Made by a program: the position numbers and the translations under genes. Shown in pieces: positions 8,037-15,068 of a stretch of DNA of 15,411 nt (within the stretch, counting starts at the first letter, position 1; each line of letters begins with the position of its first letter). Under the pieces are notes generated by a model. It saw nothing but the letters and a program-made list of their open reading frames with translations, did not search any database and had not been told where the DNA came from. This DNA is from JAWLFY01 sp964462125 (GTDB taxonomy: Bacteria; Planctomycetota; Planctomycetia; Pirellulales; Pirellulaceae), in assembly GCA_964462125.1 (NCBI GenBank), contig CAYWXT010000125.1, positions 1 through 15,411 on the forward strand, in the 5' to 3' direction.

Positions 8037-8741
8037 TCACCAGTCCCTGGAGTACCCGTCACCATCCATGCCGAGGCGGTTCTTGAGCACGTGGAACTGG
8101 CGGTAATGGCGCTCGCTGCTGCTGTGGACGTGCTCCGCCTCGGTGATGAACCGGATCTCCGGGTCGGGGTAGACGTCGCCGCCAATCAAGATCCTTTGAA
8201 ACGCCGTCAGCGGTTGACCGTACATGATCAGCAGCTTGTGTTCGTCAAGTTGAATCTCTTGCCGTTTCGCTGGATTGATCACCGCAACGCCAGTGCATCC
8301 GTCGTTGAGCAGCAGATCTTCGAACTCCAACAGGGTGCTCTTGAGCACCGGCATGTCGATGTGCTCGCGATACAAGTCTTCGTGGTGCGATCCGGAGTGG
8401 TGGCTCGTTTCCAAGACCACATCGACGATCGCTCCAAGAGGCTCGATCAGCTCCAGGAACAGATCCATCAACTGGTGCTGCGTCGCCGCCGCCATGATCA
8501 CCGGCGTCCGCGAGCCGCTGACATCGTCAACGTACTCGTCGAAGCGGAAACCCTGTTTTGGGGTGACCTGCAGGTCGTAGGAGGGTCGGACCGCATCGGT
8601 CAGGTCGAACGCGCCGTAGCTGGCGATGCCCAGGTGGGCCCGCAACTCGTCGTCCGACAGCGATTCAAAACTTCCCGCAGATGCGGGTCGAGCCGATTCG
8701 TCACCGATACCGCTCCGGAGGATGCGTTTGAGAAAACCCAT
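8037..8741 (-). CDS. Protein of unknown function, His-rich, 234 residues
   Basis: I do not recognise this family. The ATG at 8741 has AAAGG just upstream and is preferred over a TTG at 8813; it gives MGFLKRILRS. After a short, probably disordered Ser/Ala region (about 15-30) the rest looks like a compact alpha/beta protein with hydrophobic strands and helices, such as TPVIMAAATQHQLMDLFLELIEPLGAIVDVVLE (79-111). Two His/Glu clusters stand out: ETSHHSGSHHEDLYREH (111-127) and EAEHVHSSSERHYRQFH (201-217), which might bind metal. There is no signal peptide, membrane segment or known motif. Codon pattern and even amino-acid composition support a real gene, and antisense frames look like shadows. 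Confidence 0.75.
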   Translation of the reverse strand: MGFLKRILRSGIGDESARPASAGSFESLSDDELRAHLGIASYGAFDLTDAVRPSYDLQVTPKQGFRFDEYVDDVSGSRTPVIMAAATQHQLMDLFLELIEPLGAIVDVVLETSHHSGSHHEDLYREHIDMPVLKSTLLEFEDLLLNDGCTGVAVINPAKRQEIQLDEHKLLIMYGQPLTAFQRILIGGDVYPDPEIRFITEAEHVHSSSERHYRQFHVLKNRLGMDGDGYSRDW

Positions 8742-9069
8742 CAGCCTTTCTCGATCTCGTTCACTGCGTGGGGGGGGGAGCAGCCGATCGAATTCGGCCG
8801 CAGTCGGGTACAACCAACGCTAGGTCACGTCTGGTCGGGAACCTCAATCTTGCGAACAGGCTCGATCAATCCGGCAGCGAACCTCCCTGCCCAATCGCCA
8901 CACCCGACCCAGCCCATTTTCTCAACGCAGTCCTCACGCATCGCTCCGACTCTCGGCGGCACCGCCGGTCGGTCTGCTTTCGATTCTCGGGAAGATTGCC
9001 CCCGTGGGATACAATGACGTTGAAACGGGGACCGCCCCCTCGGCTTGAACGCAGTCGACGACTATCTGA
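8742..9069. other. Divergent intergenic region of 328 bp
   Basis: This gap separates the unknown minus-strand gene from the plus-strand lipoprotein gene and must hold promoters for both. It contains a run of nine G (8771-8779) close to the minus-strand start and a TACAAT near the plus-strand start. I see no RNA gene or strong hairpin. Confidence 0.6.
9010..9015 (+). promoter_or_regulatory. Possible -10 element TACAAT upstream of the lipoprotein gene
   Basis: TACAAT matches four to five positions of the sigma-70 -10 consensus and lies 54 bp before the GTG at 9070. The region 17 bp further upstream (CGGGAA) is a poor -35. The same TACAAT, also followed by G and then ACG, precedes glnB. Weak prediction. 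Confidence 0.3.
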
Positions 9070-10722
9070 GTGAAACGAAACGGAATGCACCGAATCTTGC
9101 TCGCCCCAATTTTGGTGGTCGTTCTGGCCTCGGGCTGCGATGTGCCTCCCCGCCCCCCGATTGGTCCAAAGGGTCCCGATCGGACAAACACCGCTGCGGT
9201 GGAGACGACCCAAGGGGATGAAACACGTTCCGCCGGCGCGACCGCTGCAGCGCCATGGCAATCGTGGTCGCTTTACCTCCGCGACGGCCGCCCGATCGGT
9301 TATCAGAAGATCGCGGCCGAACGGGCGGAATCCGATGCCGCCGCGCTGCGGTACGAGATCGACGACCTGATCGATCTCCGCCGCGGAGAGTCGATGCTGC
9401 AACAGTGGCGGCACCAGCGTTTCGTCGAACGCGCCGGCGGCCAACTCCAGGAATTTGAATCGGAACTTCGCATCGGCCCCTCGCTCGCCCGCATCCGGGG
9501 CGACGCCCACGACTCCGAGTTGGTGTTCGAAATCACCCGTGGTCACCAAACCTCCCAGCACCGTTTGCCCTGGGGTGCAGCGCACCGCGGGCCGGTCGCG
9601 ATTGAACAGTCGCTGCGGTCTGAACCGATGCAGGTCGGCGACTCCCGCACCTTGAAAATGCTAAATACCACCGGGCTGCAGATCGTCGACGTCCAACTCC
9701 ACTGTGTCGGGGAAGCGGTGGTCCCGATCCTGGACGGATCCCATGCGAAGTTGCTGGAAATCAACCGCACCGACATCGTCGATGGGGAAGTCATCAGCGA
9801 ATCAGTGCTGTGGACAGACCAGGAGGGGATACTCCAGCGGTGGCTCGTCCCGGCCTTGAGCGCCGTCGCCTACCGGAGCACGGCAGGGGCAATCTTCGAA
9901 GAACTCCCCGAAATCGGTCCCGATGAGACCGGTCGCCCGCAAGGGACGCTTGCCGAAGTCGCGATTGCTGGAACGATCCCCCATCCCAGCGAGACCCGCT
10001 TGACCCTGTTTGAGGTCAGCCTTAGCGACGCCGCGGGCGACACCGAGCGTCCGATGCCGATCACACCGGGGCCGGGACAGTGGGTCAAGGAGGTCGACGA
10101 TCAGACGTGGCAGGTGTTGATCAACCACAGGAACGAAAAAACGGCCAAAGGATTCACGGGCGACCGCAGCCAGTTCACCGAAGCCGACCTGACTCCGTCG
10201 CTCGCGATCGACCACCGCTCCACGGCGGTCCAAGATGTGGTCAAACGCACCGGACCGACGCTCGGTCTCCGCGAGGAGGAGACGGGCAAGCTCGCCGAGG
10301 AATTGACGAAGCTCACCAACCGACTGACCACGCTCGATCGATCGGGCCTGGGGATCACGTCCGCGTCCGAAGTCGCCAAGCGGGCTCGCGGCGACGCGAT
10401 CGGTCAAGCAATTTTGTTGGCCGCCCTGATGCGTGCCAAGAAGATCCCGGCCCGGGTGGCGTTGGGGCTCCGCTACAACGAAGGCGACCCGCCATCGATG
10501 CGATTTCATGCCTGGACCGTCGCCTGGTACGACAACCATTGGCATCCCTTCGACGCCACACGCGGCACCGCCGCAGCGGCCGACCGTATCACCTTGGCCC
10601 TGCTCGACCTGGCCGACCAGGCCGAGGTGGACGGCCACCGGCGCCTGCTGCAAACCCTCCACCGCCTGGCAGAGGTGAAGCTCAAAGTGCTCAAGGCCCG
10701 CGTCGTCTCGTCGAACCAGTGA
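9070..10722 (+). CDS. Predicted lipoprotein with a transglutaminase-like domain lacking the catalytic Cys
   Basis: This 550-residue protein has a lipoprotein signal: KR in the n-region, a hydrophobic core, then LASGC with Cys23 as lipidation site and Asp at +2. The GTG at 9070 is used; an ATG at 9085 would shorten the n-region by five residues. The middle (about 60-330) is a beta-rich region I cannot assign. Residues about 425-500 resemble the transglutaminase-like core: GDAIGQAILLAALMRAKKIPARVALGLRY, then FHAWTVAWYDNHWHPFDATRG. In active members the first block reads GDC; here position 443 is Ala (GCG), while His480 and Asp495 are kept. The only cysteines are Cys23 and one in QLHC, so the domain has no catalytic thiol. 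It is probably a binding or structural module at the cell envelope. Downstream lies a suspect assembly gap. Confidence 0.85.
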   Translation: MKRNGMHRILLAPILVVVLASGCDVPPRPPIGPKGPDRTNTAAVETTQGDETRSAGATAAAPWQSWSLYLRDGRPIGYQKIAAERAESDAAALRYEIDDLIDLRRGESMLQQWRHQRFVERAGGQLQEFESELRIGPSLARIRGDAHDSELVFEITRGHQTSQHRLPWGAAHRGPVAIEQSLRSEPMQVGDSRTLKMLNTTGLQIVDVQLHCVGEAVVPILDGSHAKLLEINRTDIVDGEVISESVLWTDQEGILQRWLVPALSAVAYRSTAGAIFEELPEIGPDETGRPQGTLAEVAIAGTIPHPSETRLTLFEVSLSDAAGDTERPMPITPGPGQWVKEVDDQTWQVLINHRNEKTAKGFTGDRSQFTEADLTPSLAIDHRSTAVQDVVKRTGPTLGLREEETGKLAEELTKLTNRLTTLDRSGLGITSASEVAKRARGDAIGQAILLAALMRAKKIPARVALGLRYNEGDPPSMRFHAWTVAWYDNHWHPFDATRGTAAAADRITLALLDLADQAEVDGHRRLLQTLHRLAEVKLKVLKARVVSSNQ

Positions 10723-10756
10723 CCGGCCGCTCCTGCTCCATGGTCACCACGGATAT
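10702..10756. repeat. Left copy of a 55-bp duplication flanking an assembly gap
   Basis: These 55 bases, covering the end of the lipoprotein gene and its stop, recur exactly at 10857-10911 on the other side of 100 N. Identical contig ends around a placeholder gap usually mean unmerged overlapping contigs. The true sequence probably holds one copy. Confidence 0.9.
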
Positions 10757-10856
10757 NNNNNNNNNNNNNNNNNNNNNNNNNNNNNNNNNNNNNNNNNNNN
10801 NNNNNNNNNNNNNNNNNNNNNNNNNNNNNNNNNNNNNNNNNNNNNNNNNNNNNNNN
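10757..10856. other. Assembly gap of 100 N, probably spurious
   Basis: Exactly 100 N lie between identical 55-bp flanks. Collapsing the flanks would join the lipoprotein gene end to the Nudix gene end with nothing missing. Open frames crossing the N are artefacts. Confidence 0.95.
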
Positions 10857-10911
10857 GTCGTCTCGTCGAACCAGTGACCGGCCGCTCCTGCTCCATGGTC
10901 ACCACGGATAT
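10857..10911. repeat. Right copy of the 55-bp duplication
   Basis: Exact copy of 10702-10756, beginning immediately after the N run. It includes a duplicate of the last four codons and stop of the lipoprotein gene, which is not evidence for a second gene. Confidence 0.9.
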
Positions 10912-10912
10912 G

Positions 10913-10940
10913 TCGAACACGAGTACGAGGGAGTGTTCGA
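10913..10940. terminator. Hairpin between convergent lipoprotein and Nudix genes
   Basis: The arms TCGAACAC (10913-10920) and GTGTTCGA (10933-10940) are exact reverse complements around a 12-nt loop. The hairpin lies between two converging genes, where a bidirectional terminator would be expected. No T-tract is present, so the call is moderate. Confidence 0.45.
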
Positions 10941-10964
10941 GGGGGGTTCCGGACGCGCGGCGGA

Positions 10965-11399
10965 TCAATCCCTGTTGAGGTGTTCGGCGACGGCGGCGAG
11001 CAGCGGGTCGATCGTTTCGGATTGGATTCGGTGGGGCGGGGCCCAGCGGAACCAATGGTATCCGACATGCTCGGTGAGTTGCAGCGACGGTTTCGTATCG
11101 ATGGTGGCGAGGAAATAGCGGACCTGCTTGTCGACCGGGTGGGGCCGATTCGGGTATTGGACGGGATACTTGAGTTCAAAGACGAACTGCTCATCGAGTT
11201 CGACTTGCCCGCGATCGATACCCGTTTCCTCCTCCATCTCGCGCAACGCCGCTTGGCGGAACGACTCCCCCGGTTCACAATGCCCCTTCGGGAGGTCCCA
11301 GCGGCTGGCATGGCGCATCAGCAGGAACTCGCGGGGCTGCTCGCGAGTGACCAGCAGCACGCCGGCGGCGCGGATGGGACTCTCGGCTGTCTGGTTCAA
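10965..11399 (-). CDS. Nudix hydrolase
   Basis: This 144-residue protein carries a complete Nudix box, GHCEPGE ... REMEEETGI (39-61), matching GX5EX7REUXEEXGU exactly, which binds the metal ions used to hydrolyse a nucleoside diphosphate linked to another moiety. The preceding RHASRWDLPKGH (29-40) and the YFLA...W arrangement resemble bis(5'-nucleosyl)-tetraphosphatase (asymmetrical, Ap4A) or MutT-like members; the substrate is not decidable here. The start is a TTG at 11399 with AAGGGA about 6 nt upstream, which places the first beta-strand (AAGVLLVT) as in homologues. It is divergent from the cobalamin adenosyltransferase gene with only 39 bp between starts, so their promoters must overlap or lie within the opposite gene. 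Confidence 0.93.
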   Translation of the reverse strand: MNQTAESPIRAAGVLLVTREQPREFLLMRHASRWDLPKGHCEPGESFRQAALREMEEETGIDRGQVELDEQFVFELKYPVQYPNRPHPVDKQVRYFLATIDTKPSLQLTEHVGYHWFRWAPPHRIQSETIDPLLAAVAEHLNRD

Positions 11400-11438
11400 G
11401 CGGTTCCCTTTTCGACTTTCCAGGGATGACAGACGACG

Positions 11439-12002
11439 GTGAAAATTTACACGCGCACCGGCGATTCCGGCAGCACAGGTTTATTTGGCGGCCCCCGGGT
11501 GAGCAAGGACGACGATCGGATCGAGGCTTATGGAACGGTCGACGAGTTGAATGCCGCTTTGGGGACGGCGCGGGCGGCGGGGGTGGCTGAGACAATCGAC
11601 TCGCAGCTTGAGCAGATTCAGCACGAGTTGTTTTCCATCGGCGCCGAGTTGGCCACACCCGATCCCGACGCCCACGGGCTGCGGATCATCGGGGCAGGGC
11701 AGGTCGCCCGTTTGGAACACTGGATCGACGATCACCAGCGGCAACTGGAGCCACTGCAGCATTTCATTCTTCCGGCCGGATCGTCCGCAGCCACCCTGCT
11801 TCATCTCGCCCGTGCGGTGTGCCGGCGGGGCGAGCGGCGGGTGGTGTCGCTGGTCCGTCGGCACGAGGTGAGTGTCTCCGAGGAGGTTCTAATTTATTTG
11901 AACCGTCTGAGTGATCTGTTGTTCGTGATGACCCGGGTCGTCAATCGCGACACGGGGGTGGCGGAGGTGCAGTGGGTACGACCTCACTCGCCCGCTGGTT
12001 GA
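11439..12002 (+). CDS. PduO-type cob(I)alamin adenosyltransferase
   Basis: This enzyme transfers the adenosyl group of ATP to cob(I)alamin, making coenzyme B12 for enzymes such as methylmalonyl-CoA mutase or B12-dependent ribonucleotide reductase. The 187 residues match the PduO/MMAB family: TRTGDSGSTGLFGG at 5-18 (ATP-binding N-terminal motif), EAYGTVDELNAALG (29-42), FILPAGSSAATLLHLARAVCRRGER (about 108-132) and YLNRLSDLLFVMTR (about 152-165). The GTG at 11439 gives the family-typical MKIYTRTGD start; an ATG at 11426 is out of frame. The ribosome site is poor (AGGGA is 12 nt away). It ends 59 bp before glnB, so read-through into the nitrogen-signalling pair is possible. No other cobalamin genes are in view. 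Confidence 0.95.
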   Translation: MKIYTRTGDSGSTGLFGGPRVSKDDDRIEAYGTVDELNAALGTARAAGVAETIDSQLEQIQHELFSIGAELATPDPDAHGLRIIGAGQVARLEHWIDDHQRQLEPLQHFILPAGSSAATLLHLARAVCRRGERRVVSLVRRHEVSVSEEVLIYLNRLSDLLFVMTRVVNRDTGVAEVQWVRPHSPAG

Positions 12003-12017
12003 GCCTGTCGCGAGGTG

Positions 12018-12023
12018 TACAAT
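12018..12023 (+). promoter_or_regulatory. Possible -10 element TACAAT upstream of glnB
   Basis: TACAAT lies 38 bp before the glnB GTG. TTGAGC (11999-12004) is a tolerable -35 hexamer, but the 13-bp spacer is too short for a standard promoter. No NtrC-type or sigma-54 GG-N10-GC element was evident in the 59-bp gap. Weak prediction. Confidence 0.3.
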
Positions 12024-12061
12024 GGACGGCGTATTTGAGGGATTCAGAGCGAGGTAAGATC

Positions 12062-12400
12062 GTGAAGAAAGTCGAAGCCATTGTCCGCCACTTCAAACTT
12101 GAAGACGTCAAGAACGCCTTGACTGACCAGGGCATCCATGGGATGACGGTCAGCGAGGTACGGGGCTTCGGCCGCCAGAAAGGGCACACCGAGATCTACC
12201 GCGGCACGGAGTACGCGATCGATTTCGTCCCCAAGGTGAAGATCGAGGTGACGTGTTCGGACGAGAATCTAAGGACGGTCGTCGACACGATCTTGCAGAC
12301 CGCGCAGACCGGTCAGATCGGGGACGGCAAGATTTTCGTCACCAATTTGGAAGATTCCATCCGGATCCGGACGGGCGAGCGGGGGGAGGACGCCCTCTAG
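12062..12400 (+). CDS. glnB: Nitrogen regulatory protein PII
   Basis: PII is a trimeric sensor of 2-oxoglutarate, ATP/ADP and, through uridylylation, glutamine; it controls glutamine synthetase regulation, ammonium transport or transcription. From the GTG at 12062 the protein is exactly 112 residues, the E. coli GlnB length. GAGG lies about 7 nt upstream, and the start aligns as MKKVEAIVRHFKLEDVKNAL. The T-loop GFGRQKGHTEIYRGTEY (35-51) keeps Tyr51, the uridylylation site, and Tyr46. The C-terminal signature TAQTGQIGDGKIFV is intact. An upstream in-frame start at 11972 would add a non-homologous extension. GlnB or GlnK cannot be settled from sequence alone. It is followed 37 bp later by glnD, whose product modifies it. 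Confidence 0.97.
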   Translation: MKKVEAIVRHFKLEDVKNALTDQGIHGMTVSEVRGFGRQKGHTEIYRGTEYAIDFVPKVKIEVTCSDENLRTVVDTILQTAQTGQIGDGKIFVTNLEDSIRIRTGERGEDAL

Positions 12401-12437
12401 GCTCTGCTCGATCAGCACAGGGGGGGCAGATTCATTG

Positions 12438-15068
12438 ATGTCGTCCGCCCCCGCCCTGAAGCCGGTGGTGTTGCGCTGCCGCGAACGACTCCGCCAGGGG
12501 CGGGATCGGATCCGCACGCAACACGATCGGGGGTCCCCCGGAATTCAGATCTCGGTGCGGCTAGCCGATCTGTACGATGACATCGTTCTCGATGTGTGGG
12601 CGGAGGCGACGGGTGAATTCGCGGCGGATTCCCGCCTGAGCGGCATGGCTTTGGTCGCCCACGGCGGTTTCGGCCGCCGCGATCTGTCTCCCTTTTCCGA
12701 CGCCGATTTGATGTTGCTGACCTCGCGGAAATCGGCGGGTCTGGCAGCAAAACTGGCGGGCGTCTTGACTCGCGACCTGGTCGACTGCGGGTTTCAAGTC
12801 GGATTCTCGATCCGCATGCCGTCCGAAGCCTGCGGTTTGGCGTGGCGCGATCCGGTCATCTTTTCCTCCCTCTCCGAGTCGCGACTGTTGGCCGGCAGTC
12901 TGCATGTTTACCGCAAATACTTTGGGACGCTGCGAAAGGGGGCCCTGCGAAAGCACCGCCGGCTGGTGGGACCGTTGCTCGAGGCGCGGCGGGAGGAACG
13001 GAATAAATGGGGCGAGGCCAGTTTCCTGCTCCGCCCCAACGTCAAGCGCTCTCGGGGTGGGCTGCGTGACATTCAGTTGATCCGCTGGGTCGGCTTCATG
13101 CGGTTCGGCGAAACCGATCTGGAGCGGCTGGTCAAGCGGGACGCGTTGCCCGAAAAGGATTTCCTCCGGCTCCGGCGAGCCTACGCGTTCATGCTGCGGC
13201 TTCGGCATGAACTGCACTTTCGTGCCGGCCGGAGCCAAGACGTTCTCGACCGGCCGACGCAATTGGAGATCGCTGAGGCGTGGGACTATCGGGGCAGGGA
13301 AGGGGTGTTGCCGGTCGAGGAGTTCATGCAGGAGTACTTCGAACACACCCGCAACGTGCGTTATGCCTCCGCCTTCTTCGCCGACGACAACCGAAATCGA
13401 TCCTTTATGGGCCGGCTGTTGGAAATGCTTTTCTCGCGGCGGATCGACGAACACATACGGATGGGACCGACGCACATCTGGGTTCGCGATCCTTCGCTGG
13501 AGGCCTTCGCAACCAACCTGACCGACGTGTTGCGTTTGATGCATCTGGCGAATCAACATCGCCGGCGCATCTCCCATCCGACATGGCAGGCGATTCGCCA
13601 GGCGATGCAGGAACGGCAACCATCGCGTCCCGACGCCGAAGCGATCAGCTACTTCCTGGGCCTGATCAGTCGCCCGGGCCGCCTGGCTCCGCTGCTCCGC
13701 CGCCTGCACGAGCTCCGCGTCTTGGAGCAGTTGATCCCGGCCATGAAACGCTGCCGGGGTCTGCTACAGTTCAACGCCTATCACAAGTACACCGTCGATG
13801 CGCATTGCATCCGAGCGGTCGAAGAGGCAACCGATCTGGAGGCGAGCCCCACCGCGATGGGTCGCCGCTATCGGCGTCTGAAGGACAAGACGCTGCTTCA
13901 TCTGGCACTGCTGATCCACGACTTGGGAAAAGGTTACGAAGAGGATCACAGTGAGGTGGGGCGGCGGATCGCCCAGGAAACAGCCGAGCGGTTCGACCTC
14001 GATGCGGCATCGAGCGAGACGTTGCAGTGGCTGATCCACAAACACCTGATGGTCAACGTGTTCGCCTTTCGACACAACCTCAACGACCCCCAGGTCCTGC
14101 TTGGATTTGCCGCCGAAGTCGCGTCGATTCGCCGGCTCGAATTGCTGATCGTCCATGCCGTCGCGGACTTGGCGGCGGTCGGCCCCGGCGTGGTCACCGA
14201 CTGGAAAATGCTCCTGATCGAAGAACTTTACCGACGCACACGGCGATACTTCGAAACGGGCAACTTGCCGGGAGAAAACGATGAAGAGGTCGACCGGCAG
14301 CGGGAAGCGGTGCGGGAAGCATTGTCGGCGCGATCGGCGCCGGCGTCTTGCACGGAACTGCTGGAGACGCTCCCCCTCTCACTGCTCCGCCGCGGCAGCC
14401 CGGAGGAGCTCGCTTTGGAGCTGATCAGCATTGCGGATTGGTTACAACGGGGAACCCGCTCCCACTGCACCAGCCGGTACGATCCTTCCGTCGCCACGAC
14501 ACGGTACACCGTCCTGCACCACGAAGGGTCGCAGCGAATCGGGACCTTCGCGCGGGCCACCGGCGCGCTGAGCGGGTGCGGGTTGACGATCATGCGAGCC
14601 AACATCGAGTCGGTCGGGGAAGACCTGGCATGGGACGATTTCTGGGTCATCGATCCCGACTTCCCCGGGGAGCCTCCGCAATCACGCCAGGACGAAGTCT
14701 GTGAGCGGATCGCGTCGCTGTTGGAGTCCCCTGAGCTTCCACTTCCCAGCCAGCGACGGACCTGGCCTTCGGCGCGGTACCGTGAACCCGACGCGGTCAA
14801 CGTGTTGCCCACCAAGGTGACCTTCGATAACGAAACGCTCGACCGATACACCATTGTCTCGCTGTTTGCCTACGACCGAGTCGGGCTGCTCTACCGCGTT
14901 GCCCAGGCGCTGGCGGAAAACCACGTCGTGCTTCATTTCGCTAAGATCGATACCCACCTCGATCAGATTGCCGACGTGTTCTACGTCACCGACCAGGAGG
15001 GTGCGCGAATCGAGGATCCCGAATCGCAAACGCGGATCCGCCAGGCCATGCTCGAGGCCGCCGACTGA
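12438..15068 (+). CDS. glnD: PII uridylyltransferase / uridylyl-removing enzyme
   Basis: GlnD attaches UMP to PII when glutamine is low and removes it when glutamine is high. The 876-residue protein has the full four-domain layout. A nucleotidyltransferase domain comes first, with GGFGRRDLSPFSDADLMLL (76-94; Asp88 and Asp90 as metal ligands). A GlnD-type helical linker follows, with LRPNVKRSRGGLRDIQ (about 200). An HD hydrolase domain carries LIHDLGKGYEEDHSEVG (His494-Asp495). Two C-terminal ACT domains, about 690-745 and 800-870 (the second with AYDRVGLLYRVAQAL), sense glutamine. The ATG at 12438 is chosen over the adjacent TTG; a G-run lies about 12 nt upstream. Both catalytic centres look intact, so uridylylation and removal should both work. 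It is very probably co-transcribed with glnB. E. coli GlnD has 890 residues. Confidence 0.96.
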   Translation: MSSAPALKPVVLRCRERLRQGRDRIRTQHDRGSPGIQISVRLADLYDDIVLDVWAEATGEFAADSRLSGMALVAHGGFGRRDLSPFSDADLMLLTSRKSAGLAAKLAGVLTRDLVDCGFQVGFSIRMPSEACGLAWRDPVIFSSLSESRLLAGSLHVYRKYFGTLRKGALRKHRRLVGPLLEARREERNKWGEASFLLRPNVKRSRGGLRDIQLIRWVGFMRFGETDLERLVKRDALPEKDFLRLRRAYAFMLRLRHELHFRAGRSQDVLDRPTQLEIAEAWDYRGREGVLPVEEFMQEYFEHTRNVRYASAFFADDNRNRSFMGRLLEMLFSRRIDEHIRMGPTHIWVRDPSLEAFATNLTDVLRLMHLANQHRRRISHPTWQAIRQAMQERQPSRPDAEAISYFLGLISRPGRLAPLLRRLHELRVLEQLIPAMKRCRGLLQFNAYHKYTVDAHCIRAVEEATDLEASPTAMGRRYRRLKDKTLLHLALLIHDLGKGYEEDHSEVGRRIAQETAERFDLDAASSETLQWLIHKHLMVNVFAFRHNLNDPQVLLGFAAEVASIRRLELLIVHAVADLAAVGPGVVTDWKMLLIEELYRRTRRYFETGNLPGENDEEVDRQREAVREALSARSAPASCTELLETLPLSLLRRGSPEELALELISIADWLQRGTRSHCTSRYDPSVATTRYTVLHHEGSQRIGTFARATGALSGCGLTIMRANIESVGEDLAWDDFWVIDPDFPGEPPQSRQDEVCERIASLLESPELPLPSQRRTWPSARYREPDAVNVLPTKVTFDNETLDRYTIVSLFAYDRVGLLYRVAQALAENHVVLHFAKIDTHLDQIADVFYVTDQEGARIEDPESQTRIRQAMLEAAD

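Noticed and set aside
7755..9017. 420-residue plus-strand open frame over the flavoprotein and unknown genes
   Set aside because: It crosses two better-supported minus-strand genes and two intergenic regions and shows no recognisable motif.
10702..10911. Direct repeats as attachment sites or target-site duplication of an inserted element
   Set aside because: The copies abut a 100-N placeholder exactly and no integrase or transposase is present; an assembly overlap explains them better.
12561..13709. 382-residue minus-strand open frame inside glnD
   Set aside because: It is wholly antisense to the nucleotidyltransferase and linker part of glnD, whose motifs are unambiguous.
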